From the NCBI GenBank assembly GCA_963676655.2, contig CAXXKX010000003.1:3782001-3846000 (forward strand): DNA of 64,000 nt. Direction: 5' to 3'. This DNA is from G963676655 sp963676655 (lineage in GTDB: Bacteria > Verrucomicrobiota > Lentisphaeria > Victivallales > Victivallaceae). The notes beneath the pieces are model-generated. The model did not search any database. It was not told where the DNA came from and saw only the letters and a list, made by a program, of their open reading frames with translations. The translations under genes were made by a program, and so were the position numbers. The stretch's first letter is position 1, and each line of letters opens with the position of its first letter. Of the stretch, positions 27,289-36,924 are shown in pieces.

Positions 27289-30200
27289 ATGAAAATTAAT
27301 AAACTCCACACGTTTTTGCTCACAGCATCATTTTTTGCCTGTGTAAGCCTGAGGGCCGGGAATAAATCTACTGTTACGATTCCTGAGTGTAAACAACCGC
27401 CGAAATTGAATGGGGTATTGAATGACGGATGCTGGAAAACGGCGTCAAAGATCAAGGACTTTGTAATATACCGTCGCGGGCCTGTCGGCAGCAAAACCAA
27501 TGACACCGAAGTTTTTCTGACCCGTGATAATAAATTTCTTTATATTGGGCTGATATGTCATAATCCTAATATGCAACACGTGGTCCAAATGGGGATGGAA
27601 CATGACGACGGCGCAAATTTCTCGGATGATTCCGTAGAAATACTGTTGGGGCGGGAGAATTTTGGGTATTTTTACCATTACATTATCACCTGCGGTAATA
27701 TGCAGGGAGAGGGTAAAGTTTACAAAAGTTTTGCGCGTGACTGGAACATGCCATGGGCGTCAGCTACAAAAAAAACAGACAAAGGATGGACCGCAGAAAT
27801 CGCCATTCCCCTGTTTATAATTAATTCAAGTAAACCGTCAGATATCGAACTGAACTTTCTCAGGAGTAAAATAGAGATTGCTCTCGATCAAATGAACGCG
27901 AAGCAATCCGAAAAGAAAGTTATGTCATGTTGGAAAGCTGCTTTGCCCACTAACGGCAGATCCTGCTGGCCTCCTTTTCAACCGGTCCCGTTGGTAGGCA
28001 CACAAAACATTAAGGCTCCCCCGGTATTTCTTCCATGCATCGAAAAGGTTTTATCCAAAGGCTATGAAGATGGCCCTAGCGGAAAACTTCAACAGGTTTT
28101 TGAAGCAGAACTGCGTAATTACTCAAATATTTCAGGAACGGCTAAACTGGAAATTACCGGGAAAAAAGTTATAAAGCCTTTGTTGCAAACAAACCGGAAA
28201 TTGAACGCCTTATCAACTGGCAGCACTCTGCTGAATGTTCCCACTGTCACCGATAGCGGCAAACTCTCACTGGTGGTTTATGGAGAAAATAATCTACCGT
28301 TTCAGACAGTTTTGCTCCATGGCGAAGCATCGCTTATTGGAGATATTTTTACTGAAAGGAATTATTATACCACGGAAAAAACAGTTAATATCAAGGTGAA
28401 ATTCAACCTTTCCGACGCGATTTTAAAAAATTGCGTACTGCTCCTTAAAGACACGTCCGGTAAAACGGTTGAAAAAGTTGCCGCGCCAGCGCGTGAAATA
28501 ATTATCAAGGCTAAGTCCGATAAAATTTCTTTGGGAAAAAACATCTGGATTGCATTGCTGAAAAACAAAGACGGGATGGAATATGAAAAGCGTAATCTCT
28601 CCGTTGTCAAACTGGCGCCTAATCCCGGTAAGGAAATAAAGATCGATCGCTTCCGGCGTATTGTTTTGGTAAACGGCAAACCTTTTTTCATGTATGGAAT
28701 GTTGTACAGACCATGGCTCTACGGAGGACTGAAAACCCCTGAAGTGGAAAGAGCCTATGAACTTTTCGCTAAAACCGGATTCAACACAGTTATTAATTCA
28801 TATCACAGTGTAAAAAAAGGTGATGTGAAATGGCTGGATCGAATTATGAAGTTGACGCAAAAGAATAATTTAATGGTAATCGACCGGTATAACAGTCATC
28901 GCCGGGCTATTGGAAAAACCAAAGCTTATTATGATAAAAATATCAAACCGGTTTTTTTAGATGCTGCAAAAACCATCAGCAAATATGACAACCTTCTGGG
29001 CTACTGGAACTATGATGAACCTAATCTGGGCAACTGGCAGGAAAGTCTGAAAATTTGCGGCTGGTTCTATAATGACATAAGAAAATTTGATCCATATCGA
29101 ACCATTTTCGCGCTTTATGCGAGAAATATCCCTCCGGTTCCGGCCGCAACCGAATACTTCGATATTTTCGGTTATGATGTTTATACCTATCCAGGTTGGG
29201 GAGGTCATTTCGATGTTGTAAACTCCATGGCTATTGATACCATAAATCTTGACGACAGGTTGAAGAAAGAACATAAACCTATTTATATTCTGCCTATGGG
29301 AACCTCACTGGGGGTTAGACGTGCGCCGTTGGCACTGACTTATCAGGAACAACTCGCCCAAAACTATACCGCATTAATCTATGGAGCCAAAGGTTTGCTT
29401 TACTTTGCTCAGTTGTACAGTTGGGGCCAGGATACCTGGAAGGCATTCCGAAGACTTGCTTCTGACCTGAAAGAACTTCAACCGGCTCTGCTCGCGCTCC
29501 CGGTTGACTATAAACTCGAATATCCTGGTAAGAATATTGATCCGGCGAAGAGGAAATTTCCATTTGTTCATGCTGGTCTGTTCAAACACCCGGAAGGAGA
29601 TTATGTGCTGCTTGCGGTTAACTCGAAAACATCTCCTGTCGATGCAAAGTATATGGTCAACGGGCTGGAAAAAGTCACTCGAATGTTCGGAAAGAAAACG
29701 GAATTTAAAGTCAAAAATAATACTTTTTTCGAGCGTCTTGAACCTCTGGCTGTAAGGGCGTACAAAATTTCCTGTAGGGAATCCGGTCCTCTTAAGATCA
29801 GGATAGCGGAACGGGAACTGAAAATGGCCCGGAAACCAAGTAAATCAGAACCCATTCGCGATGCCCTGAACCGGGTATCGGTACGAAAAAACCTGATAAT
29901 GAATCCTTCATTTGAGTGGAAACAAAGAGTCCCGGGCATTCCTGACTACTATCAACCCTACATACTTTCTTTTCTGGAAAAGGCTGGAGATGTCAACCAT
30001 CCATTTTGGAAACTCGATACGACCGATCCCTACCATGGGAAATACTGTTTCATGTTAAAAAGGCCTTCCGAAACAAATAGCTATGGTTCAAACTCCATAC
30101 GGGGCAGGTTTGCCTGTGAAAAACTGCCGACGAAAGAAACCGCTTATACATTCTCATTATATATGAAAGGAGAGAAAAACGGCGATAAAGCTAAGTTGCT

Positions 30201-30438
30201 GTCAATATTAAGGGAAGGATCTAAGGTTATCTGTTATGCGACTACTACTTTAAAACTCACCACGGAATGGAAGCGCTACTCTTTGCCGGTTAAACTGAAA
30301 AATCCCGGCCCTGTCACGTCCGCCATTCCATTGTCTCATGGAGAGTTTTCGATTGAGCCCACTCCCGGCACAAAACTTTGGGTAGATGCCATTCAACTTG
30401 AAAAAGGTAATAAAGCAACTGAATTCTCAGACCATTAA
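27289..30438 (+). CDS. A4: secreted CBM9-like / TIM-barrel glycosidase-like protein
   Basis: 1049 residues with signal peptide (cleavage probably near RAG). The CBM9-like domain (QPPKLNGVLNDGCWKTASKI), linker and hinge APNPGKEIKIDRFRRIVL are shared with A1-A3, but the barrel is a different subtype: it opens FMYGMLYRPWLYGGL and continues with NLLGYWNYDEPNLGNW, again with a DEPN acid-type glutamate. The WGE patch of A1-A3 is WGQ here, which argues against that glutamate being catalytic. The C-terminus resembles a carbohydrate-binding sandwich. It is followed by B3 after 32 bp. Similarity to A5 is patchy, with short stretches almost identical. Confidence 0.75.
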   Translation: MKINKLHTFLLTASFFACVSLRAGNKSTVTIPECKQPPKLNGVLNDGCWKTASKIKDFVIYRRGPVGSKTNDTEVFLTRDNKFLYIGLICHNPNMQHVVQMGMEHDDGANFSDDSVEILLGRENFGYFYHYIITCGNMQGEGKVYKSFARDWNMPWASATKKTDKGWTAEIAIPLFIINSSKPSDIELNFLRSKIEIALDQMNAKQSEKKVMSCWKAALPTNGRSCWPPFQPVPLVGTQNIKAPPVFLPCIEKVLSKGYEDGPSGKLQQVFEAELRNYSNISGTAKLEITGKKVIKPLLQTNRKLNALSTGSTLLNVPTVTDSGKLSLVVYGENNLPFQTVLLHGEASLIGDIFTERNYYTTEKTVNIKVKFNLSDAILKNCVLLLKDTSGKTVEKVAAPAREIIIKAKSDKISLGKNIWIALLKNKDGMEYEKRNLSVVKLAPNPGKEIKIDRFRRIVLVNGKPFFMYGMLYRPWLYGGLKTPEVERAYELFAKTGFNTVINSYHSVKKGDVKWLDRIMKLTQKNNLMVIDRYNSHRRAIGKTKAYYDKNIKPVFLDAAKTISKYDNLLGYWNYDEPNLGNWQESLKICGWFYNDIRKFDPYRTIFALYARNIPPVPAATEYFDIFGYDVYTYPGWGGHFDVVNSMAIDTINLDDRLKKEHKPIYILPMGTSLGVRRAPLALTYQEQLAQNYTALIYGAKGLLYFAQLYSWGQDTWKAFRRLASDLKELQPALLALPVDYKLEYPGKNIDPAKRKFPFVHAGLFKHPEGDYVLLAVNSKTSPVDAKYMVNGLEKVTRMFGKKTEFKVKNNTFFERLEPLAVRAYKISCRESGPLKIRIAERELKMARKPSKSEPIRDALNRVSVRKNLIMNPSFEWKQRVPGIPDYYQPYILSFLEKAGDVNHPFWKLDTTDPYHGKYCFMLKRPSETNSYGSNSIRGRFACEKLPTKETAYTFSLYMKGEKNGDKAKLLSILREGSKVICYATTTLKLTTEWKRYSLPVKLKNPGPVTSAIPLSHGEFSIEPTPGTKLWVDAIQLEKGNKATEFSDH

Positions 30439-30470
30439 TAAATTAAACGATAACTTGACTAAGGAATATT

Positions 30471-31295
30471 ATGAACCAGAAAATAACTCAAGCATGTTGG
30501 GCTGAAAAAAATGAAGATATTTTTCAGGGAAAGCGTTTTTTCTACACTAAACCTTTACTACTTGTTTTTTTTGTCGCGCTATGGTTAATGCCGGCAATAA
30601 CAGGGAATGCTGCCGCGAGCGATAGTTTAACTCTTAGCAATAATGGGAAAAGCGTAATATTTAAAAATCAACACCTGCAGCTTATGACAAACGGATTTTC
30701 TCTAAAGATTACCACTAAAGACGGTACATTATACAGTATTGGCAACAACTTACACGCCGAGGTGGATTCAATAGTGGAATTGGTAAATACCGAAAAAGAG
30801 AAATACATTGAGCTGAAATCAAAAAAGTTTTCCTATGGAAAGTATAAATGTGAGTTTCTGACCAGGTTGAAACTTCGTGCTGATTCACCGGTGCTTGAAA
30901 TTGAAAGTGAGTTAAGAAACGTTGGGGATAATTATTTTACAGGTTATTACTTCTGGGAAATAGCTCCGGCATATTCAGATCTTTATTTCAGCAAAGGGCG
31001 GTTCCTGGTCGATGCTCCCGGTCATTTAAACGTGGAAGATTGGGGTTACTTTCCTGCTTCCAAAGACAAGACAGGTTTTGGACTTGCCGGGAATACGGAT
31101 CAGTCAGGATTTTGCATGAAGACCATCTATCCACGTAAGAACTGGAAAAAAATGGGCTGGTATATATGTAAAAGAAACATGAAGCTTATCAAAGATAAAT
31201 CCAGCAGTATTAATTTTATTTTCGTTCCAGCCAAATCCTTAGAAGAATTTCAAGGTGTCTATCAGAAAATTTCAGACAAAAAAGATACTAAATAA
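30471..31295 (+). CDS. B3: small secreted protein of unknown family
   Basis: 274 residues, homologous over its full length to B1/B2, including the charged N-terminal extension (MNQKITQACWAEKNED) and the hydrophobic segment. The most conserved part is the PGHLNVEDWGYFPASKDKTG patch, whose DNA (about 31010-31090) is almost identical to B1 although flanking sequence has drifted much more. It lies 10 bp before A5, the same spacing as in locus 1. No function assigned. Confidence 0.75.
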   Translation: MNQKITQACWAEKNEDIFQGKRFFYTKPLLLVFFVALWLMPAITGNAAASDSLTLSNNGKSVIFKNQHLQLMTNGFSLKITTKDGTLYSIGNNLHAEVDSIVELVNTEKEKYIELKSKKFSYGKYKCEFLTRLKLRADSPVLEIESELRNVGDNYFTGYYFWEIAPAYSDLYFSKGRFLVDAPGHLNVEDWGYFPASKDKTGFGLAGNTDQSGFCMKTIYPRKNWKKMGWYICKRNMKLIKDKSSSINFIFVPAKSLEEFQGVYQKISDKKDTK

Positions 31296-31304
31296 AGAAT
31301 AAAA

Positions 31305-34300
31305 ATGAAAATCAATAAAATACATACTTTGATCTTATTTACAGCATCGATTTTTGCCTGTGTAAACCTTAATGCCAATGCTACAATTCCTGAGTGCAAA
31401 CAAGCGCCGAAACTGAACGGGATATTGGACGACGGATGCTGGGAATCTGCATCAAAGATCAAGGATTTCACAATTTGCCGCAGCGGAACTATCGGAAGCA
31501 AAACGAATGACACCGAAGTTCTTCTGACCCGTGACAATAAATTTCTTTATGTAGGGCTGATATGCCATAATCCCAATATGCAGCATGTGGTCCAGACCGG
31601 AATGAAACATGACGATCCCGCGAATTTCTCGGATGATTCCGTAGAAATACTGCTGGGAAGAGAGAATTTTGGGTATTTTTACCATTACATTATCACCTGC
31701 GGTAATATGCAGGGAGAAAGCCGGGTTGCCAAAAGTTCCGCAACCGGCTGGAATATTCCATGGGCGTCAGCTACAAAAAGATCGGACAAAGGATGGACCG
31801 CTGAAATCGCTATTCCCCTGTTCATAATCAATTCAAGTAAACCGTCAGATATAGAATTAAATTTTCTCAGGAACAAAATGGAGATTGCGCTCGATCAAAT
31901 GAACGCGAAGCAATCGGAAAAGAAAGTTACGTCCTGCTGGAAATCCGCCACCCCCAAAGACGACAGATCATGTCGGCCTGTCCCGTTGGAAGAAACGCGA
32001 AACATCAAGGCGGAACCGGTATTCCTTCCGCGTATTGTAAAAGTTTTATCCAAGGGGCATAAAAAAGGTCCAGACGGAAAACTTCAACAGTTTTTTGAAG
32101 CACAACTGCGTAATTACTCCGATCTTTCAGGAACGGCTAAACTGGAAATTATTGGAGAAAGGTCTGAAAAGTCCTTAGCACGGGTAAATCAGAAATTTTC
32201 CGCCATTTCAACGGGCAACGCTCAGTTAAATGTTCCTACGGGCGGCAGTGGCAAACTGTCACTGGTGGTCTACGGGGATAATAACTTGCCTTTTCAGACA
32301 GTTTTGATCAAGAATGAAGCATCGCTTATTTCAGACGTTTTCACTGAAATGAATTATTATACAACGGAAAAAACGGTTAATATCAAGGTGAAATTCAATC
32401 TTTCCGCCGCCCTTTTAAAAAATTGCATATTCCTCCTTAAAGACGCGACCGGTAAAACAGTTGAAAACGTTGCCGCGCCAGCGCGTGAAATAATTATCAA
32501 GGTAGCGTCAAATAAACTGGCCGAAGGAAAAAACATCTGGATCGCATCCCTGAAAAACAAAGGCGGGATGGAGTATGAAAAGCGTGGACTCTCCGTTGTC
32601 AAACTTGCGCCGAAACCCGGTAAGGAAATAAAGATAGATCGCTTCCGGCGTATTGTTCTGGTCAACGGCAAACCTTTTTTCATGCATGGAATGTTGTACA
32701 GGCCATGGCTCTACGGAGGACTGAAAACCCCTGAAGTGGAAAGAACCTATGAACTTTTCGCGAAAACCGGATTCAACACAGTTATTAATTCATATCATAG
32801 TGTAAGGAAAGGAGATGCGAAGTGGCTGGATCAAATTATGAAGTTGACTCAAAAGTATAATTTGATGGTAATCGACCGGTACAACAGTCATCGCCAGGCA
32901 GTTGGACACAACAAAGCATATTATGACAAAAACGTCAAACCTGTTTTTTTAGAGGACGCGAAAATTATCAGCAAATACGACAACCTCCTTGGCTACTGGA
33001 ACTATGACGAACCTAATCTGGGGAACTGGCAGAAGAATCTGGAAATCTGCGAATGGTACTATAAAGATATGAAACAATTCGATCCATATCGAGCCATTTT
33101 CGCGCTTTATGCAAGGGACATCCCTTCGGTTCAGGCCGCAACCGATTGGTTCGATGTTTTCGGTTACGATGTCTATTCCTATCCGGGTTGGCAATATTTC
33201 GCATCTGATATAGTAAATTACATGGCCCTTTTTACCTCACTTCTTGATGCCAGATTAAAAAAAGAACATAAACCTGTTTATATTCTGCCTATGGGAACCT
33301 CTCTGGGTATTAAGCGATCACCACTTGGACTAACTTATCAGGAACAGCTAGCCCAGGGCTATACTGCACTGGTTTATGGCGCCAAAGGCCTGCTTTACTT
33401 CGCTCAGTTGTACAGTTGGGGGCAGGAAACCTGGAAGGCATACCGCAAGCTTGCTTCCGATCTGAAAGTACTTCAGCCGGCACTGCTCGCGCTCCCGGTT
33501 GACTATAAACTTGAATATCATGGAAAAAGTATTGATCTCCTCAATAAAAAGTATCCACTTGTCCACGCTGGCTTGTTCAAATATCCCGAAGGAGATTATG
33601 TGCTTCTTGCGGTTAACTCGAAAACATCTCCGGTCGATGCAAAGTATATGGTCAACGGACTGGAAAAAGTCACTCGAATGTTCGGAAATAAAACGGAATT
33701 TAAAGTCAAAAATAATACTTTTTCCGAGCGTCTTGAACCTCTGGCTGTAAGGGCGTACAAAATTTCCTGTAAAGGCTCCGGTCCTCTTAAAATCAGGATA
33801 GCGGAACGGGAACTGAAAATGGCCCGTAAACCAAGTAAATCAGAACCTATTCGTGATGCCCTGAAACGAGTATCTGCACGAAAGAACCTGATAATGAATC
33901 CTTCATTTGAGTGGGAACAAAGAGTCCCGGGCATTCCTGACTACTACCAACCTTACATACTTTCTTTTCTGGAGAAGGCGGGAGATGTTAATCATCCATA
34001 CTGGAAACTCGATACGGCCGATCCTTATCATGGGAAATACTGCTTTATGTTGAAAAGGCCTTCCGATGAAAACGAATATGGTTCAAACACCCTGCGGGGC
34101 AGATTTGCCTGTGAAAAGCTGCCGACGAAAGAAACAGCTTATACACTATCATTATATATGAAAGGGAACAAAAACGGCGATAAGGCTAATTTATTGTCAA
34201 TATTAAGGAGTGGTTCAAAGATTATCAGTTATGCGACTACTACTTTTAAACTAAGCACGGAATGGAAACGCTACTCTTTGCCGGTTAAATTGAAAAATCC

Positions 34301-34433
34301 CGGTCCTGTCCAGACCGCCATTCCAAGACACTGTGGAGAAATATCGGTGCTCCCTTCTCCCGGTACAACAATCTGGGTGGATGCCATTCAACTTGAAAAA
34401 GGAGATAAAGCAACTGAGTTCTCAGATAATTAA
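31305..34433 (+). CDS. A5: secreted CBM9-like / TIM-barrel glycosidase-like protein
   Basis: 1042 residues, signal peptide at the N-terminus (cleavage near NANA). Domain order is as in A4: CBM9-like (QAPKLNGILDDGCWESASKI), beta linker, hinge (APKPGKEIKIDRFRRIVL), barrel opening FMHGMLYRPWLYGGL with YWNYDEPNLGNW, and C-terminal sandwich. It belongs with A4 to one barrel subtype, distinct from A1-A3, while its N-terminal half is closer to A2/A3 in several stretches. Its stop is followed after 5 bp by the tail of a lost permease gene. Glycan binding and hydrolysis are inferred from domain type only. Confidence 0.75.
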   Translation: MKINKIHTLILFTASIFACVNLNANATIPECKQAPKLNGILDDGCWESASKIKDFTICRSGTIGSKTNDTEVLLTRDNKFLYVGLICHNPNMQHVVQTGMKHDDPANFSDDSVEILLGRENFGYFYHYIITCGNMQGESRVAKSSATGWNIPWASATKRSDKGWTAEIAIPLFIINSSKPSDIELNFLRNKMEIALDQMNAKQSEKKVTSCWKSATPKDDRSCRPVPLEETRNIKAEPVFLPRIVKVLSKGHKKGPDGKLQQFFEAQLRNYSDLSGTAKLEIIGERSEKSLARVNQKFSAISTGNAQLNVPTGGSGKLSLVVYGDNNLPFQTVLIKNEASLISDVFTEMNYYTTEKTVNIKVKFNLSAALLKNCIFLLKDATGKTVENVAAPAREIIIKVASNKLAEGKNIWIASLKNKGGMEYEKRGLSVVKLAPKPGKEIKIDRFRRIVLVNGKPFFMHGMLYRPWLYGGLKTPEVERTYELFAKTGFNTVINSYHSVRKGDAKWLDQIMKLTQKYNLMVIDRYNSHRQAVGHNKAYYDKNVKPVFLEDAKIISKYDNLLGYWNYDEPNLGNWQKNLEICEWYYKDMKQFDPYRAIFALYARDIPSVQAATDWFDVFGYDVYSYPGWQYFASDIVNYMALFTSLLDARLKKEHKPVYILPMGTSLGIKRSPLGLTYQEQLAQGYTALVYGAKGLLYFAQLYSWGQETWKAYRKLASDLKVLQPALLALPVDYKLEYHGKSIDLLNKKYPLVHAGLFKYPEGDYVLLAVNSKTSPVDAKYMVNGLEKVTRMFGNKTEFKVKNNTFSERLEPLAVRAYKISCKGSGPLKIRIAERELKMARKPSKSEPIRDALKRVSARKNLIMNPSFEWEQRVPGIPDYYQPYILSFLEKAGDVNHPYWKLDTADPYHGKYCFMLKRPSDENEYGSNTLRGRFACEKLPTKETAYTLSLYMKGNKNGDKANLLSILRSGSKIISYATTTFKLSTEWKRYSLPVKLKNPGPVQTAIPRHCGEISVLPSPGTTIWVDAIQLEKGDKATEFSDN

Positions 34434-34438
34434 CAACT

Positions 34439-34483
34439 CAGAAGATCATCATGCGCGGTATCGTCATCCCAACCATGAAATAA
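34439..34483 (+). pseudogene. 3' tail of a lost MalG-type permease gene
   Basis: These 45 bp encode QKIIMRGIVIPTMK and a stop, the same C-terminal peptide as the permease ending at 48762, with only a few base differences. The rest of the permease is missing and the A5 stop lies immediately upstream. It marks a deletion or recombination that removed an earlier transporter gene. Confidence 0.7.
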
Positions 34484-34561
34484 AAAATGGCTTGAGCAGT
34501 GGTGATATTAAGGTTGATATCGAAACGTGTTAATACAAAAAATTGTAACAAAGATTTTTTC

Positions 34562-34727
34562 TTAGGAGCTGTTTAAAAATAAACTTGACAAGATAAGTGA
34601 ATTATCCCGGAATGATTTGCAGTATTACCGGAGAGGCGCATAGCCTTAGCTATGTAACGAACCGGGAAATGGCAAAGCAGCCGGGAGAAACTCTGAGATG
34701 TAAAGGTTATTTTTATAAAGCTTCTAA
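34562..34727 (+). mobile_element. 166-bp MITE-like foldback element
   Basis: The whole stretch is an imperfect palindrome. The left end reads TTAGGAGCTGTTTAAAAATA and the reverse complement of the right end reads TTAGAAGCTTTATAAAAATA. The centre is CATAGC-CTTA-GCTATG, and the arms share TCCCGG, TTTGC and CCGG blocks. There is no coding potential. No second copy was seen in the window. Confidence 0.6.
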
Positions 34728-34750
34728 ATCAAAAGGAAAGTATAAAAATT

Positions 34751-35827
34751 ATGGAGATTCCCGGTTATCTGAAAGGTTATGAAAAGTATTGGAATGAATC
34801 GCCCCGGGCCGCGGCCAGGACCTGGTTCGGCGATGCTAAATACGGCTTGTTCTTTCATTATGGTTTGTATTCGCAACTGGAAGCGAATGAACATGCGTGG
34901 CGTTTGCAGGATTTTACCCGGATTGAATATGAAAAGTTAAAGGAAACTTTTAATCCGGAGAATTTTGATGCCGACTACTATGTAAACTTTGCTATCGACT
35001 GCGGCATGAAATACATAAATATGGTGACCAAGCACTGTGACGGATTCAGTTTGTGGGACAGCAAGGCAACCGATTTCACCAGCGTAAACTCGCCGGCCAA
35101 ACGGGATTTGGTAGCGGAGATGGTTGAAGCCTGCAACAAGCGTGACATGGGGTTGTTCCTGTTCTACGAACACGGTCTTGAATGGCGTCACCCCCACTGT
35201 CCGGCCCATTGGGACTGGAGCAATCCGCGCGTCAAAATTCAGGACCGCCTAAATCCCACGGACCCGTGGTACGCTACTTTGGAGACCGGTTACGACATGA
35301 ATGAATATGTGGAATTCGTCAAAGAGCAAATTACTGAGCTTCTGACCAATTACGGTCCTGTCGCGGGAATTTGGCTCGATGGAATCGGGATTCCGGTTTC
35401 AGGCGATTACCGTCGTTTCAAGTGCGATGAATTATATGCGTTGATCAGAAAGCTGCAGCCCCAGACGCTGGTTTCGTACAAACAGGGTCTGTTGGGGACA
35501 GAAGATTTCTTTGCCCCGGAACACAAAGTGCCGGACATGTCAAACGGCGACCCGGCCGCCCTGGTGGGACAGATTGAAAAGAAGCGCGATAAAACCGTCG
35601 AGATATGTACCAGCATGACTCCGACCGGTTGGAGTTATATCAAAGAATATGAGGGTCAGCACAAAACAGCGTCTGAAGTATGGGAAACCCTGGCCAAGGC
35701 CCGGAAACAGAATGCAAATTTATTGCTGAACATCGGGCCCTTGCCGGATGGCACGATTAATCCGGAAGACGAGACTGCTTTGCGCGAGGTTGGAGCAAGA
35801 CTGAGAAATGAGGGATTTCCCAAATGA
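34751..35827 (+). CDS. GH29 alpha-L-fucosidase-like enzyme
   Basis: 358 residues, cytoplasmic (no signal peptide). The GH29 barrel pattern is clear: WFGDAKYGLFFHYGLYS near the N-terminus, FNPENFDADYY, KYINMVTKHCDGFSLWDS, LFLFYEHGLEWRH, and AGIWLDG with D210 at the nucleophile position. LLLNIGPLPDGTI closes the domain. It is shorter than most GH29 enzymes (about 450) because the C-terminal beta-sandwich is absent. The next gene overlaps it by 4 bp (ATGA), so the fucosidase-like enzyme and the URO-D-like protein are translationally coupled. Exact specificity is inferred. Confidence 0.85.
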   Translation: MEIPGYLKGYEKYWNESPRAAARTWFGDAKYGLFFHYGLYSQLEANEHAWRLQDFTRIEYEKLKETFNPENFDADYYVNFAIDCGMKYINMVTKHCDGFSLWDSKATDFTSVNSPAKRDLVAEMVEACNKRDMGLFLFYEHGLEWRHPHCPAHWDWSNPRVKIQDRLNPTDPWYATLETGYDMNEYVEFVKEQITELLTNYGPVAGIWLDGIGIPVSGDYRRFKCDELYALIRKLQPQTLVSYKQGLLGTEDFFAPEHKVPDMSNGDPAALVGQIEKKRDKTVEICTSMTPTGWSYIKEYEGQHKTASEVWETLAKARKQNANLLLNIGPLPDGTINPEDETALREVGARLRNEGFPK

Positions 35828-36864
35828 GCATGACAGGCCGGGAACGTTTTTATGCGACAATTGAACGCCGGATGGTGGACCGTCCGGCGTCATGGCTGGG
35901 CTTGCCGGTGACGGAGGCTGAAGCACGTTTGAAAGAATATTTTCAAGTTGACAGTATAGGTGAACTGAAGCTGCTGCTTGGGGATGATGTTTGGCCCGTT
36001 GAAGTTCCATATAATCATCCTCCGGCCAACCATATCGCCTGCGCGTTTGATTTCGCGTTGGAATCGGCTAATTACGAAGAACGAACCCTGACCGCCCCCG
36101 GTTATTTTTCCGAATGTTCAAATATTGACGCGGTTGATAAATTTCCCTGGCCCGACCCCAAACAACATATGAGCCATGACGCGTGTGTGAACGCGTTTAA
36201 CGGCCTGCCGGAAGGCAAAGCCGTTTTGGGAATGATGTGGTCGGCGCATTTCCAGGATGCCTGTGCGGCGTTCGGGATGGAAAACGCTATGGTCACAATG
36301 CTTACCGAGCCTGACCTGTTTCGCGCGGTGATAGACCGGATCGTTGAATTTTACCTGGAAGCCAACAATATTTTTTATGAAGCCGGGCAAGGAAAGTTGG
36401 ACGCGGTTTTGATCGGCAACGATTTCGGGAGTCAGTCCGGATTGATGGTCTCTCCGGATATGCTGCGGGAATTTGTCTTTCCCGGAACGGCCAGGTTGAT
36501 TGAGCAGGCAAAAAGTTTCGGGCTCAAAGTAATTCATCATTCCTGCGGTTCAATCTATGAAATCATCCCTGACTTGATTGAACTGGGGGCCGACGCGATC
36601 CATCCGGTTCAGGTTTTGGCGAAAAATATGGACCCGGTAAAACTGCAGGAAGAATTCGCCGGAAAAGTATCATTCTGCGGTGGAGTTGATGTGCAGCGTC
36701 TGCTGGTCCATGGTACTCCCGGCGAAGTGCGTACGGAAGTAAAGAAACTACGGGAACTTTTTCCAACCGGGTTGATTATTTCTCCCAGCCATGAAGCGGT
36801 GCTCCCGGATGTCGCTCCGGCCAACCTGATGGCCATGTTTGAAGCAGTATCGGAAAAACTTTGA
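35824..36864 (+). CDS. uroporphyrinogen decarboxylase-like protein (MtaA/CmuA type)
   Basis: 346 residues with the URO-D/corrinoid methyltransferase fold: RERFYATIERR at the start, GMMWSAHFQDAC, VLIGNDFGSQSGLMVSPDMLREF, IHHSCGSI with the histidine and cysteine that bind zinc in the methyltransferase branch, FCGGVDVQ and IISPSHEA near the end. Such proteins accompany carbohydrate clusters in PVC bacteria and are unlikely to make heme here. It overlaps the fucosidase gene by 4 bp and is followed by a second, frameshifted relative. The substrate is unknown. Confidence 0.83.
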   Translation: MSMTGRERFYATIERRMVDRPASWLGLPVTEAEARLKEYFQVDSIGELKLLLGDDVWPVEVPYNHPPANHIACAFDFALESANYEERTLTAPGYFSECSNIDAVDKFPWPDPKQHMSHDACVNAFNGLPEGKAVLGMMWSAHFQDACAAFGMENAMVTMLTEPDLFRAVIDRIVEFYLEANNIFYEAGQGKLDAVLIGNDFGSQSGLMVSPDMLREFVFPGTARLIEQAKSFGLKVIHHSCGSIYEIIPDLIELGADAIHPVQVLAKNMDPVKLQEEFAGKVSFCGGVDVQRLLVHGTPGEVRTEVKKLRELFPTGLIISPSHEAVLPDVAPANLMAMFEAVSEKL

Positions 36865-36924
36865 TCCGCATGATTTGAGCAAATAAGTAAACGCAATACA
36901 TATAATTAATATATCGGATATAAA

